Shown: positions 5,415-13,794 of the stretch, one piece after another
How the letters are laid out: the number at the start of each line of letters is the position of its first letter
Position numbering within the stretch: the stretch's first letter is position 1
Origin: Actinomycetota bacterium
Lineage (GTDB): Bacteria; Actinomycetota; Coriobacteriia; Anaerosomatales; JAUXNU01
NCBI GenBank assembly: GCA_030682655.1
Contig: JAUXNU010000134.1
Span: forward strand, 1-47,843
DNA: 47,843 nucleotides
Direction: 5' to 3'
Made by a program: the position numbers and the translations under genes
The notes under the pieces: model-generated
The model's input: the letters and a program-made list of their open reading frames with translations, nothing else
Databases searched by the model: none
Told to the model about the DNA's origin: nothing

Positions 5415-7400
5415 GTGACGATCAGGCCGGCACACAACTACCCGTTTGCCGCCATTGTGGGTCAGGAGACCCTCAAGACCGCTCTTCTGCTCAATGCGAT
5501 CGACCCGCGAGTGGGTGGCGTGCTCGTGCGGGGCGAGAAGGGCACCGCGAAGTCCACTGCCGTCCGCGCCCTAGCCGACGTACTTCCCGACATAGACGTG
5601 GTGGACGAGTGCCGTTTCTCGTGCGACCCGGCTGACCCCGGATCGTGGTGTCCCGAGTGCCGCGAACGACGCGAGTCCGGCACGCTTCCCAAGGCCACGC
5701 GACAGGTTCGTGTGATCGATCTCCCCGTATCTGCGACCGAGGATCGCCTCATCGGGACACTTGACCTCGAGCACGCCCTCAAGCACGGGACGCGCATCTT
5801 CCAACCTGGCCTCCTTGCCGAGGCAAACCGCGCCATCCTTTACGTGGACGAAGTCAATCTGCTCGACGACCACCTGGTTGACACTCTGCTCGATGCTGCA
5901 GCGATGGGAGTCAACGTCGTCCAGCGCGAGGGCGTTGCGTTCGCCCATCCCGCTCGTTTCATCCTCATCGGATCGATGAATCCAGAGGAAGGAGATGTCC
6001 GCCCGCAGCTGCTGGACAGGTTCGGTCTGTGTGTCGACGTGACCGGTGTCCGCGACCCTGAAAGACGCGTTGAGATCGTGAGGCGCCGGCGCGCATTCGA
6101 AGAGGATGCGACCCAGTTCGCCCGCGACTGGGTCGACTCGCAGGAAGAGCTGCGCATGCAGCTCAAGCACGCGCGCTTGCGGCTCCCATCGGTCGAATTG
6201 CCCGACGACGTGCTGCTGGCGATCGCGAAGCTATGCGCTCAACTCGGCGTGGACGGTCACCGCGCCGATCTCGTGCTGGCGCGAGCTGCGTCGGCCTTTG
6301 CAGCGTACGAGTCACGGCCGACAGTCACGCTTGAAGATGTCCGCCATGTGGCGCCGTTCGCGCTCGCACACCGACTCAAGCGCACGCCCTTCGATGACCA
6401 TTCCGAAGGCGAGCAGCGCATGCATTCGTCGATCTCCTCGGCTTTGGGTGAGTCCGATCCCGGGGAGAAACGCGACGAACCGGATGCGGAGACTGGCAAC
6501 GGGGACGGGCTTGCGGCGGCACTGGCAGCGCTCACAGAGGCTCGCGAAGGCGACGGGGCGCCAGAGAAGGCCGTACTTCCCGGACCGGTCGACTTCACCG
6601 CGTCCCTCGATCGGGCGCGACGCTCGATTTCGGGGCGTCGACAGGAAACGGTTGCGGCGGACAGTCGCGGGCGGTACACGCGCGCGGAGCCTGCGAAGAC
6701 AGGGGCGACTACCGTCGATGTCGCGCTTGACGCTACGATTCGCGCCGCTGCGCCATATCAGGCGTCCCGTGAGGGCGAGATGGCCATCAAGATAGAGCCC
6801 CAGGACGTACACCGCAAGGTGCGCAAGCGGCGCGTTGGAGCGTCGATACTGTTCTGCGTTGACGCGAGTGGATCGATGGGCGCAGACAGCCGCATGGAGG
6901 CCGCGAAGTCCGCCATCCTGGAGCTGCTTGTCGACGCATATCAACGCCGCGACCGTGTTGGGCTCGTGTCTTTCCGCGGCGACGAAGCTCACACCGTCCT
7001 CGCGCCTACCGCAAGCGTGGAACTCGCCCAGCTCAAGATGCGCTCTCTTCCGACAGGAGGGGCCACGCCCCTCGCACACGGCATGCTTCGCGCTCTTGAC
7101 CTGATTGAGAGCGAGCGCAAGCGCGATACTGAGACGATTCCGTGGCTCGTACTCGTCACCGACGGTCGGGCCAATGTGGGCCTAAACGGCGGCCTTGGCA
7201 GCGAAGACGCGCGCGCGGTCGCTGCGAAGGTTCGCGCGTCGAAGATCCACGCTGTCGTGCTCGACACCGGTGCGGGCACCCGTGGTTCTTCAGGCGCCAA
7301 GGAGATCGCGAAGGCCGCCGGTGCGGAGTATGTCCGGCTCACCCGGCTCTCGGGCGGAGACATCGCCGAGAGCATCCGTGGTCGGGTGCACGGCACCTGA
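5415..7400 (+). CDS. Magnesium/cobalt-chelatase-like protein: BchI-type AAA ATPase fused to a BchD-type VWA domain
   Basis: A 661-residue protein in which the ATPase and integrin-like parts of a metal chelatase lie on one chain. The N-terminal AAA+ module shows Walker A Gly-Glu-Lys-Gly-Thr-Ala-Lys-Ser, a Cys group (CDPADPGSWCPEC) seen in bacterial chelatase relatives, and Walker B Tyr-Val-Asp-Glu-Val-Asn-Leu-Leu-Asp-Asp. A charged linker spans about residues 330-440. The C-terminal VWA domain has a complete MIDAS: Asp-Ala-Ser-Gly-Ser-Met-Gly, Thr-Gly-Gly-Ala-Thr-Pro, and Thr-Asp-Gly-Arg-Ala. Family members drive Mg insertion (with BchH) or Co insertion (with CobN) into tetrapyrroles. No large subunit is encoded in this window, so the metal is unknown. 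The GTG at 5415 was chosen over an upstream ATG because GGGAGGG lies 4 bases before it. The upstream region has a candidate NrdR-box pair. Confidence 0.9.
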   Translation: MTIRPAHNYPFAAIVGQETLKTALLLNAIDPRVGGVLVRGEKGTAKSTAVRALADVLPDIDVVDECRFSCDPADPGSWCPECRERRESGTLPKATRQVRVIDLPVSATEDRLIGTLDLEHALKHGTRIFQPGLLAEANRAILYVDEVNLLDDHLVDTLLDAAAMGVNVVQREGVAFAHPARFILIGSMNPEEGDVRPQLLDRFGLCVDVTGVRDPERRVEIVRRRRAFEEDATQFARDWVDSQEELRMQLKHARLRLPSVELPDDVLLAIAKLCAQLGVDGHRADLVLARAASAFAAYESRPTVTLEDVRHVAPFALAHRLKRTPFDDHSEGEQRMHSSISSALGESDPGEKRDEPDAETGNGDGLAAALAALTEAREGDGAPEKAVLPGPVDFTASLDRARRSISGRRQETVAADSRGRYTRAEPAKTGATTVDVALDATIRAAAPYQASREGEMAIKIEPQDVHRKVRKRRVGASILFCVDASGSMGADSRMEAAKSAILELLVDAYQRRDRVGLVSFRGDEAHTVLAPTASVELAQLKMRSLPTGGATPLAHGMLRALDLIESERKRDTETIPWLVLVTDGRANVGLNGGLGSEDARAVAAKVRASKIHAVVLDTGAGTRGSSGAKEIAKAAGAEYVRLTRLSGGDIAESIRGRVHGT

Positions 7401-7449
7401 CAGACTGCAGTGCCTGTGGGCAGCACGCTGATTCTGCCTCGAAGGCGAG

Positions 7450-7800
7450 AGTTGGAGTGGGCCTGTAAGCCGGATTCTGTCGTGGGCGACCATCTATCTG
7501 GGACCGCCGTCGCCGACGGCCTCACGCGGGCTAACCCGAGCGTTGACCGGGCCGGTCTTAGCCGCTCCTATTTGCCCTTGCACCGGGTGGGGTTTGCCAA
7601 GCCGCCACGTTACCGTGACGCTGGTGCGCTCTTACCGCACCGTTTCAGCTTTCCTCCGACCTTGCGATCGGGGGGTTTTCTTTTCTGTGGCACTTTCCGT
7701 CGGGTCGCCCCGCCCTGCCGTTAGCAGGCACCCTGCCCTGTGGTGTCCGGACTTTCCTCACGCACAACCTTCGTGCGCGCGGCCACCCGGCCCACTCCGA
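7450..7800 (-). ncRNA. rnpB: RNase P RNA (bacterial type A-like)
   Basis: The catalytic RNA that trims 5' leaders from tRNA precursors. Read on the minus strand it contains the universal GAGGAAAGTCC block near the 5' end, an internal GGTAAGAGCGCACC block, and the 3' block ACAGAATCCGGCTTACAG. GAGTGGGCC near the 5' end pairs with GGCCCACTC near the 3' end to close P1, which fixes both ends to within a few bases. A -10 element lies right upstream. It is convergent with the chelatase-like gene. No strong terminator is evident after the 3' end, only a short hairpin GCCT-TCG-AGGC. Confidence 0.96.
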
Positions 7801-7805
7801 ATACC

Positions 7806-7811
7806 ATTCTA
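7806..7811 (-). promoter_or_regulatory. Extended -10 of rnpB
   Basis: On the minus strand TGCTAGAAT carries a TG extension plus TAGAAT and would start transcription near 7800, exactly where the RNase P RNA begins. No good -35 is seen. Confidence 0.55.
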
Positions 7812-7873
7812 GCAGGTGAGACGCCCTTCGTCGCACCTGAGTCGCCCACCTGCAAGAGCGCATCTCTCCTCGG

Positions 7874-7905
7874 AATAGAAAGAAGACCGCACGCTCGCGG
7901 TCTTC
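7874..7905 (-). terminator. Intrinsic terminator of the tRNA pair
   Basis: On the minus strand GAAGACCGC and GCGGTCTTC form a perfect 9-bp stem with a 6-base loop, followed by TTTCTATT. It lies 10 bases after tRNA-Glu and ends the tRNA-Gln/tRNA-Glu transcript ahead of rnpB. Confidence 0.85.
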
Positions 7906-7915
7906 GATAGTGCTT

Positions 7916-7991
7916 TGGTAGCCCGTACGGGGTTCGAACCCGTGCCTCCGCCTTGAGAGGGCGGTGTCCTAGGCCGCTAGACGAACGGGCC
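7916..7991 (-). tRNA. tRNA-Glu (anticodon CTC)
   Basis: A 76-nt cloverleaf with encoded CCA. The acceptor stem is GGCCCGT/ACGGGCT. The anticodon stem CCGCC/GGCGG encloses CTCTCAA, giving anticodon CTC. The T arm GGTTCGAAC is standard. It follows tRNA-Gln after only 3 bases and is surely on the same transcript. Confidence 0.97.
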
Positions 7992-7994
7992 AAC

Positions 7995-8070
7995 TGGCTG
8001 GGGTACTAGGGCTCGAACCTAGACTCTTCGGAACCAGAATCCGACGTGTTGCCAGTTACACCATACCCCA
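7995..8070 (-). tRNA. tRNA-Gln (anticodon CTG)
   Basis: A 76-nt cloverleaf with encoded CCA. The acceptor is TGGGGTA/TACCCCA with discriminator G. The anticodon arm GGA-TTCTGGT-TCC gives CTG, and the T arm is GGTTCGAGC. It lies between its promoter at 8103-8131 and tRNA-Glu, downstream of gltX. Confidence 0.97.
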
Positions 8071-8102
8071 GTGCCACAGTGCGCCAGATGGCGCGAGTAG
8101 GT

Positions 8103-8131
8103 ATGCTACCGACGTGCCATGTGGCTGTCAA
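8103..8131 (-). promoter_or_regulatory. Promoter of the tRNA-Gln/tRNA-Glu pair
   Basis: On the minus strand a perfect TTGACA (8126-8131), a 17-base spacer and TAGCAT (8103-8108) lie about 33 bases ahead of tRNA-Gln. This is the best sigma-70-type promoter seen in the window. Confidence 0.8.
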
Positions 8132-8172
8132 CCCGCGGAAGCGCCCCGCCGAGCAGGGTGGTCGACGCGTAC

Positions 8173-9639
8173 TCAGTCGCTGGCCAACGGGCGTGCAGCC
8201 GCGATCCGAGCAAGTGTTGCCTCACGGCCAAGAAGCGCGATCGACTCGAAGAGCGGCGGACTCACCGTCGAGCCCGTCACGGCGACACGGACAGCCTGGA
8301 AGATGAGTTTGGCCTTCATGTCGAGTTGCTCGGGAAGTGCCCGCAGAGCCGCCTCGACGGCGTCGGGAGACATCTCGGCTTGGGCCAGAACGGCAGCAGC
8401 GGCATCGAGAGCACGCCCCGTACCCTCTTTGGCCAGGACCTTGTCCCGGGCGGACGCGTCGATCTCGACGGTGTCGGCGAAGAAGAATGCGACCTTCGCA
8501 GCGATCTCGTCCATGCGCTTCACGCGCTCGGAGACGAGCGGTGCCAGCTCGAGCAGCCAGTCGCGACGGGCAGCGGCGTCCTCGGCGGTGAGCAGCCCTG
8601 CGTCTTCAAGCCACGGCACCATGCGGTCCGCGAGCTCCTCGGCCGTCATCTCGCGGATGTAGAGGCCGTTCATCCACTCGAGCTTCTCGGGGTCCCAGAC
8701 GCCCGGGTTCTTCGAGACGCGACTGAGGTCGAATTCCCGCACGAGAGTCTCACGGTCGAAGATCGTGGTCTTGTCGTCGATCGACCAGCCAAGAAGCGAG
8801 AGGTAGTTCAGCAGCGCCTCGGACAGGTAGCCCTCATCTCGGTAGGCCTCGACGCTCGTCGCGCCGTGGCGCTTCGAGAGGCGCTTGCCATCCGGGCCGC
8901 AGATGAGGCTCATGTGCGCGAACGTGGGCACCTCCGCGCCAAGGGCCTCATAGACCACGATCTGCCGAGGAGTGTTCGAGAGGTGGTCGTCGCCGCGGAT
9001 GATGTGGGTGATACCCATCTGCCAGTCATCGACGACGGTCGCGAACATATAGGTGGGGGAGCCGTCGGTGCGGGCGAGGATGAAATCGTCCATCGCGTCG
9101 ATCGGCCAGGTGATAGAGCCGCGGATCACATCCTCGATCGTGATGTCTCCGCGATCGTCGGTGACCTTCACTCGCCACACGTGCGGCTCGCCCGCGGTGA
9201 CCCGCACGGCAGCGGTTGCGGCGTCGATTCCGCGACACGTGCGGTCGTAGCCCGAGAAGCCCCCGGCGGTTCGCGCGGCCTCGCGCTTGGCCTCGAGCGT
9301 CTCCGCAGTGCAGAAGCACGGATATGCCTGATTGCCGGCCTTGAGAATCTCGAGAGCTTCCGCGTAGTTGACCGAGCGTTGCATCTGGTAGTACGGTCCG
9401 CGATCGCCGCCGACCTCCGGTCCTTCGTCCCAGTCGAGGCCGAGCCATCTCATGGCCCGCAAGATGGCGTCGGTGTTCTCATCGGTGGAGCGCTCGCGAT
9501 CGGTGTCGTCGATGCGCAGCACGAACGAGCCACCCTCGTGACGGGCGAACGCCCAGTTGTATATAGCTGTGCGGGCGCCTCCGATGTGGAGGTGGCCCGT
9601 CGGGCTCGGTGCGAAGCGGACGCGAACGCTCTCAGACAC
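8173..9639 (-). CDS. gltX: Glutamyl-tRNA synthetase
   Basis: A 488-residue class I aminoacyl-tRNA synthetase that charges tRNA-Glu, and in organisms lacking GlnRS also tRNA-Gln for later amidation by GatCAB. The HIGH-type motif Ser-Pro-Thr-Gly-His-Leu-His-Ile-Gly is near the N-terminus. The KMSKS equivalent is Lys-Arg-Leu-Ser-Lys-Arg-His-Gly. A Cys-x-Cys ... Tyr-x-x-x-Cys pattern (PCFCTAE ... YDRTC) in the acceptor-binding insert may bind zinc. The GTG at 9639 was chosen because AGGAG lies 5-6 bases upstream and the protein then begins in the family's usual place. The tRNA-Gln and tRNA-Glu genes follow on the same strand with their own promoter. Confidence 0.97.
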   Translation of the reverse strand: MSESVRVRFAPSPTGHLHIGGARTAIYNWAFARHEGGSFVLRIDDTDRERSTDENTDAILRAMRWLGLDWDEGPEVGGDRGPYYQMQRSVNYAEALEILKAGNQAYPCFCTAETLEAKREAARTAGGFSGYDRTCRGIDAATAAVRVTAGEPHVWRVKVTDDRGDITIEDVIRGSITWPIDAMDDFILARTDGSPTYMFATVVDDWQMGITHIIRGDDHLSNTPRQIVVYEALGAEVPTFAHMSLICGPDGKRLSKRHGATSVEAYRDEGYLSEALLNYLSLLGWSIDDKTTIFDRETLVREFDLSRVSKNPGVWDPEKLEWMNGLYIREMTAEELADRMVPWLEDAGLLTAEDAAARRDWLLELAPLVSERVKRMDEIAAKVAFFFADTVEIDASARDKVLAKEGTGRALDAAAAVLAQAEMSPDAVEAALRALPEQLDMKAKLIFQAVRVAVTGSTVSPPLFESIALLGREATLARIAAARPLASD

Positions 9640-9740
9640 GTGTGCTCCTGTTGGTTCCGGGTGGGACGCGGCGACTATGGTACACCTTCGCGGCGGGGTC
9701 TTGTTGTGCAAGGGTGGTGCGTGATAGGGTGCAAGACGTT

Positions 9741-9874
9741 CTCATCACGAGGCGGTCGCTTCATTGGGACCGCAGAGGGTCGAGGGATCGCGCCCGACGA
9801 CACCCCGGCAACCGACGTCCAAAACGGCGCACGGTGCCACATCGCGACAGGCAGATGGTTGCCTGGGAGATGAG
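9741..9874 (+). promoter_or_regulatory. SAM-I (S-box) riboswitch aptamer ahead of metK
   Basis: P1 is CTCATC (9741-9746) with GATGAG (9869-9874). Between them the S-box core can be read in order: ACGAGG, GAGGGATCG, CCCCGGCAACC (9803-9813), and GGTGCCA (9833-9839), then the GGCAGATGG region before the 3' strand of P1. These blocks are those of SAM-I aptamers, which bind S-adenosylmethionine. An intrinsic terminator follows at 9909, so high SAM should end transcription before metK. Confidence 0.93.
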
Positions 9875-9908
9875 GGAATACCGCCGCGTCTGGCAACGCT
9901 GCGTGTGG

Positions 9909-9942
9909 AGCCCTTGTCCTTCCAGACAAGGGCTTTTGTTAT
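9909..9942 (+). terminator. Riboswitch-controlled intrinsic terminator
   Basis: AGCCCTTGTC (9909-9918) and GACAAGGGCT (9925-9934) form a perfect 10-bp stem with a hexaloop, followed by TTTGTTATT. It lies between the SAM-I aptamer and the metK start, the expected expression platform. Confidence 0.9.
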
Positions 9943-9977
9943 TGCCGCCAGTGGCGGCGACGCGAAACGGAGGAAAG

Positions 9978-11237
9978 ATGTCTAACAGGGAGTACCTCTT
10001 CACTTCGGAGTCGGTGACCGAGGGTCACCCAGACAAGATGTGCGATCAGATCTCGGACGCCATCCTCGACGCGATCATCACCCGCGAGGCAGAACTTGCC
10101 GAGCAGGGATTTGTTTCCCCTGCAGGCACCAAAGCCAGCCCCGACTACGTCCGCTGCGCCTGCGAGACGCTGACCACGACAGGACTCGTCGTTGTCTCGG
10201 GCGAGGTCCGTACCCACGCCTATGTCGACATTCAGGCGGTCGTGCGGAAAGTCGTCAAGGAGATCGGCTACACCAGAGCCAAGTACGGTTTCGACTTCGA
10301 GACCTGCGGCGTCATCACAACCATCCACGAGCAGAGCGCCGACATCGCGATGGGCGTGGACGAGTCGTTCGAGGTTCAACACGGTGAAGGCACAGACCCG
10401 ATCGACCTCATAGGCGCCGGCGACCAGGGCAAGATGTTCGGGTATGCGTTCAACGAGAAACCGCAGCTCATGCCGCTGCCGATCTATCTCGCACACCGCC
10501 TCGCCGAACGTCTCACGGCCGTACGAAAGGGCCAAGTCCTGGACTACCTGCGTCCCGACGGCAAGAGCCAGGTAACCGTACGCTATGTCGACGGAAGGCC
10601 GGTCGGCGTGGACACCATCCTCCTCTCGACCCAGCATGCTGACGGAGTCGACATCGAGGGGCTGCTCAAGCCGGACCTCATCGAGCACGTCGTCAGGCCG
10701 GTCTTCGACCTCGAGGACATTGACTACTCCGAGGCGACCATCTATGTGAACCCCACCGGACGCTTCGTCATCGGTGGACCAATGGGCGACACCGGGCTTA
10801 CCGGCCGCAAGATCATCGTGGACACCTACGGTGGCATGGGCCGTCACGGCGGCGGCGCGTTCTCCGGCAAGGACTGCACGAAGGTCGACCGCTCAGCCGC
10901 ATACGCCGCACGATGGGTGGCCAAGAACGTCGTCGCTGCCGGACTTGCGGAGCGCTGCGAGATCGAACTCGCGTACGCGATCGGCGTCGCACACCCGCTG
11001 TCCGTGTTCGTCGAGACGTTCGGCACAGAAAAGGTGGCTGCCGAGGCGATTGAGAAGGCCATCGGCGAGGTATTCGACCTTCGACCCGGAGCCATCATTC
11101 GTGACCTCGACCTTCGTCGCCCCATCTACCAGAAGACCGCTTCCTACGGTCACTTCGGTCGGTCCGACAAGGACTTCACCTGGGAGCGCACCGACCGCGC
11201 TGCCGCGCTTGCCGAGGCTGCCGGCCTGAACGGCTGA
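9978..11237 (+). CDS. metK: S-adenosylmethionine synthetase
   Basis: A 419-residue methionine adenosyltransferase making SAM from ATP and methionine in the cytoplasm. It begins [20 protein letters not shown] with the ATP-binding Gly-His-Pro-Asp-Lys. Further family blocks are [10 protein letters not shown], the ATP-binding signature region around [12 protein letters not shown], and Gly-Gly-Gly-Ala-Phe-Ser-Gly-Lys-Asp near residue 300. The length is slightly above the usual ~385-400. The ribosome binding site GGAGGAA lies 4 bases before the ATG; an open frame reaching back to 9609 crosses the riboswitch and was rejected. The product's own ligand controls its gene through the SAM-I riboswitch. 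Confidence 0.98.
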   Translation: MSNREYLFTSESVTEGHPDKMCDQISDAILDAIITREAELAEQGFVSPAGTKASPDYVRCACETLTTTGLVVVSGEVRTHAYVDIQAVVRKVVKEIGYTRAKYGFDFETCGVITTIHEQSADIAMGVDESFEVQHGEGTDPIDLIGAGDQGKMFGYAFNEKPQLMPLPIYLAHRLAERLTAVRKGQVLDYLRPDGKSQVTVRYVDGRPVGVDTILLSTQHADGVDIEGLLKPDLIEHVVRPVFDLEDIDYSEATIYVNPTGRFVIGGPMGDTGLTGRKIIVDTYGGMGRHGGGAFSGKDCTKVDRSAAYAARWVAKNVVAAGLAERCEIELAYAIGVAHPLSVFVETFGTEKVAAEAIEKAIGEVFDLRPGAIIRDLDLRRPIYQKTASYGHFGRSDKDFTWERTDRAAALAEAAGLNG

Positions 11238-11253
11238 TCCGGCCAACTACTCG

Positions 11254-11289
11254 GAAGGCCACCGGCGCCGTCGCGTGTCGGTGGCCTTC
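11254..11289 (+). terminator. Strong hairpin after metK
   Basis: GAAGGCCACCG (11254-11264) and CGGTGGCCTTC (11279-11289) pair over 11 bp with a 14-base loop, starting 16 bases after the metK stop. The following CTGTATG has no true T run, so it is a GC-rich terminator of the type common in actinobacteria, or an mRNA 3' stabiliser. Confidence 0.6.
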
Positions 11290-11329
11290 TGTATGCTGAC
11301 GGGGATGTACTGCGGATCCTGGAGACCGC

Positions 11330-13702
11330 ATGCCTGTTGCCGAGATCGTCCTCGACATACCGACACGCCAGCTCGACCGGACGTTTGACTACGACGTCCC
11401 GGCCGGGCTTGAGCGCGACCTGACGCCCGGAGTCGCTGTGATGGTGGATTTCGCCCACCGAATGGCAGTCGGCTACGTCATCGGAGTCAAGGACACGTCC
11501 GAAATCCACGATCTCAAGCCGGTGTTGGCCGTACTGTCGGCGCCGCTATTCAACGAGGCAGCAGGTCCACTCGCCGGTTGGATCGCCTCGCGCTATGTCG
11601 CGCCATTGTCCGATTGCATACGCCTATTCCTTCCACCTGGTTCGACCCCAACGGCGGTCGCAACAGTCGTCGCCCGAGGAAAGCCCCCGCAACAGTCGTC
11701 GCCCGAGACGTGGGCGCTTCTCGCCGAGGGCGTTCCCGAGTCATCGGTGGCTGAGCTTGACGGCCTCGGAGGGCAGCGCGGAGTGGAAGCGCTTCTCGCA
11801 TCGGGCGCGCTCATTCGCCGCTGGACACTCAAACCCCCTGCCGTCCGAGCGGCTACTGCACTATGGGTCACCCGGGCCGAGGACGGCCACTACATGCCGC
11901 CGGCCAACGCTCACCTGCAAAGCGCAGTTCTGGAGGCCGTGTCCGCGGGACCGCTTACTACTCGCGAGCTCGCCGCGGAGTTTGGCCCGGTCACGCCCGT
12001 CGTTCATAGGCTTGCTGAGATGGGCGCGGTCGTCGTCCAGGAGCGCCGCGCATTCCGGACGCCGTCCTCGGCAGGTCGGCCTTGCGGCCGACCTGACAGG
12101 CTGACCGACGAGCAACAGGCTGCCGTGAGCGCGATTCTTGGTAGAGTCGGGACAGGCGAGGTCTCGGTCCTGGACGGCATCACCGGCTCCGGAAAGACGG
12201 AAGTCTACATGCGCGCGATCGAGCAAGTCGTGCACGGCGGTGGTTCCGCCATCGTGCTCGTGCCGGAGATATCCCTCACACCGCAGACCGTGGGGCGATT
12301 CCGGGGCCGCTTCGGTGACCATGTCGCAGTGCTCCACAGCCGACTGTCGACCGGAGAGCGTTTCGACGAGTGGGAGCGGGTGCGCACGGCTCAGGCCCGC
12401 ATCGTGGTGGGCGCGAGATCGGCGTTGTTCGCTCCGGCGTGCGACCTGAGGCTGATCGTCATCGACGAGGAGCACGAGCACACCTACAAACAGGGTTCCT
12501 CCCCGCGCTATCACACACGGGACGTGGCCGAGGAACTCGCTCGCCGAAGCGGTGCGGCACTCGTCCTTGGCAGTGCCACGCCGAGCATGGAGACGCTCGA
12601 CCGGTGCGAGCGGGGGGATTGGCACCCGTTGGTGCTCTCCAAACGAGTCGGCGGTGGGGCGCTGCCCGAGGTCGATGTCGTTGATATGGGGCGTGAGTTC
12701 AACGAGGGCCATCGCTCGATGTTCTCGCGACGGCTCACTGAGGCTCTTCAGGGCGTCGCGACACGCGGCGAGAAGGCGGTTCTCCTGCTCAACCGGCGCG
12801 GCTTCGCCTCGTTCATGCTCTGCCGCTCCTGCGGACACGTGCCTGAGTGCGACTCCTGCACTACATCGATGACCTATCACGAGACGGGCCCGATCCTCGC
12901 TTGTCACCACTGTGGTGCGCGTCGAGCCGTGCCCGCGACATGCCCGGAGTGTGCGAGTCCGTACCTGCGGCTGTTCGGTGCGGGTACGCAGCGAGTGCAG
13001 CACGATCTTGGGGAGTTGCTCCCTGAATTGGCGGTCGTGCGCATGGACGCCGACTCTACCACCGGCAAGGGCGGCCACGAGCGACGTCTCGCGGAGTTCG
13101 AGGCGCTGAGCAGCGGGGTTCTCCTTGGCACGCAGATGGTTGCTAAGGGTCTCGACTATCCGGACGTGACTTTGGTAGGGGTGCTGAGCGCAGACACGAC
13201 ACTCCACCTGCCCGACTTCCGCGCGGCCGAGAGAACATACCAGCTAATCGCGCAGGTCTCTGGACGTGCTGGAAGGGGGGCGTTGCCCGGGCGCGTGATC
13301 GTCCAGACGTACTGGCCCGATCACCCCGCCATTCGCGCTGCCGCGTCGCATGACCGAAGCGCCCTCGTGGCGTCAGAGCGCACCGACCGCAAGGCGCTCG
13401 GATATCCGCCCTATGGCCGTCTCGCAAACGTAGTGGTCACCTCGCCGCGACTCGATGCTGCACGTGAGGGAGCAACCGCGATCGGAGAGGCGCTCAGGGC
13501 GGCGGTTCCGCCGTCGTGGGCGGTCCTTGGCCCGAGCCCTGCTCCACTTGCCAGGCTCAAGCGGGCGTACCGGTGGCACGTACTCCTCCGCGCTCCATTG
13601 GATGCGGATGTCTCGTCCGCATTGCGCGACGCGCTGCGGACCGCATCGTTGCCGCGGGACGTCACTGTCGCGCCTGATGTCGACCCCGTCGACCTGCTGT
13701 GA
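11330..13702 (+). CDS. priA: Primosomal protein N' (PriA helicase, replication restart)
   Basis: A 790-residue superfamily 2 helicase that reloads the replisome at stalled forks. It has the N-terminal 3'-DNA-binding domain (MPVAEIVLDIPTRQLDRTFD). A variable winged-helix part spans about residues 105-250. The helicase has Walker A Ile-Thr-Gly-Ser-Gly-Lys-Thr-Glu-Val-Tyr and the Asp-Glu-Glu-His box. A zinc-binding insert has eight cysteines in pairs (CRSCGHVPECDSC ... CHHCGARRAVPATCPEC). The helicase C-lobe contains Gly-Thr-Gln-Met-Val-Ala-Lys-Gly. A 19-bp direct repeat in the winged-helix region is read in two different frames. The gene heads a priA-def-fmt-rsmB run as in Bacillus subtilis. 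Confidence 0.96.
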   Translation: MPVAEIVLDIPTRQLDRTFDYDVPAGLERDLTPGVAVMVDFAHRMAVGYVIGVKDTSEIHDLKPVLAVLSAPLFNEAAGPLAGWIASRYVAPLSDCIRLFLPPGSTPTAVATVVARGKPPQQSSPETWALLAEGVPESSVAELDGLGGQRGVEALLASGALIRRWTLKPPAVRAATALWVTRAEDGHYMPPANAHLQSAVLEAVSAGPLTTRELAAEFGPVTPVVHRLAEMGAVVVQERRAFRTPSSAGRPCGRPDRLTDEQQAAVSAILGRVGTGEVSVLDGITGSGKTEVYMRAIEQVVHGGGSAIVLVPEISLTPQTVGRFRGRFGDHVAVLHSRLSTGERFDEWERVRTAQARIVVGARSALFAPACDLRLIVIDEEHEHTYKQGSSPRYHTRDVAEELARRSGAALVLGSATPSMETLDRCERGDWHPLVLSKRVGGGALPEVDVVDMGREFNEGHRSMFSRRLTEALQGVATRGEKAVLLLNRRGFASFMLCRSCGHVPECDSCTTSMTYHETGPILACHHCGARRAVPATCPECASPYLRLFGAGTQRVQHDLGELLPELAVVRMDADSTTGKGGHERRLAEFEALSSGVLLGTQMVAKGLDYPDVTLVGVLSADTTLHLPDFRAAERTYQLIAQVSGRAGRGALPGRVIVQTYWPDHPAIRAAASHDRSALVASERTDRKALGYPPYGRLANVVVTSPRLDAAREGATAIGEALRAAVPPSWAVLGPSPAPLARLKRAYRWHVLLRAPLDADVSSALRDALRTASLPRDVTVAPDVDPVDLL
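11660..11707 (+). repeat. 19-bp direct repeat inside priA, offset 29 bp
   Basis: GCAACAGTCGTCGCCCGAG occurs at 11660-11678 and again at 11689-11707. The 29-bp offset is not a multiple of three, so the copies encode different residues (Ala-Thr-Val-Val-Ala-Arg, then Gln-Gln-Ser-Ser-Pro-Glu). It lies in the poorly conserved winged-helix region. Confidence 0.9.
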
Positions 13703-13712
13703 CCCGGTGTTG

Positions 13713-13744
13713 CCCTGCCGTGCGATAATGTGACGCGGGCAGGG
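13713..13744 (+). promoter_or_regulatory. Inverted repeat around a -10-like element between priA and def
   Basis: CCCTGCC (13713-13719) and GGCAGGG (13738-13744) form a 7-bp inverted repeat enclosing GATAAT (13724-13729), a fair -10 element. A smaller hairpin GGTGT-AGCG-ACACC follows at 13761-13774. This may be an internal promoter for def-fmt-rsmB, but no proper -35 is seen, and the hairpin could equally be a priA mRNA end. Confidence 0.35.
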
Positions 13745-13794
13745 GATTTGCTTGTTGCCCGGTGTAGCGACACCAAACGGAGGCAGTTCAAAGC

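Noticed and set aside
7420-7450. Short hairpin GCCT-TCG-AGGC as an rnpB terminator
   Set aside because: The stem has only 4 bp and no T run, so it was not listed as a terminator.
8119-9873. 584-aa open frame on the plus strand
   Set aside because: It lies opposite gltX and runs into the metK riboswitch; no recognisable domain.
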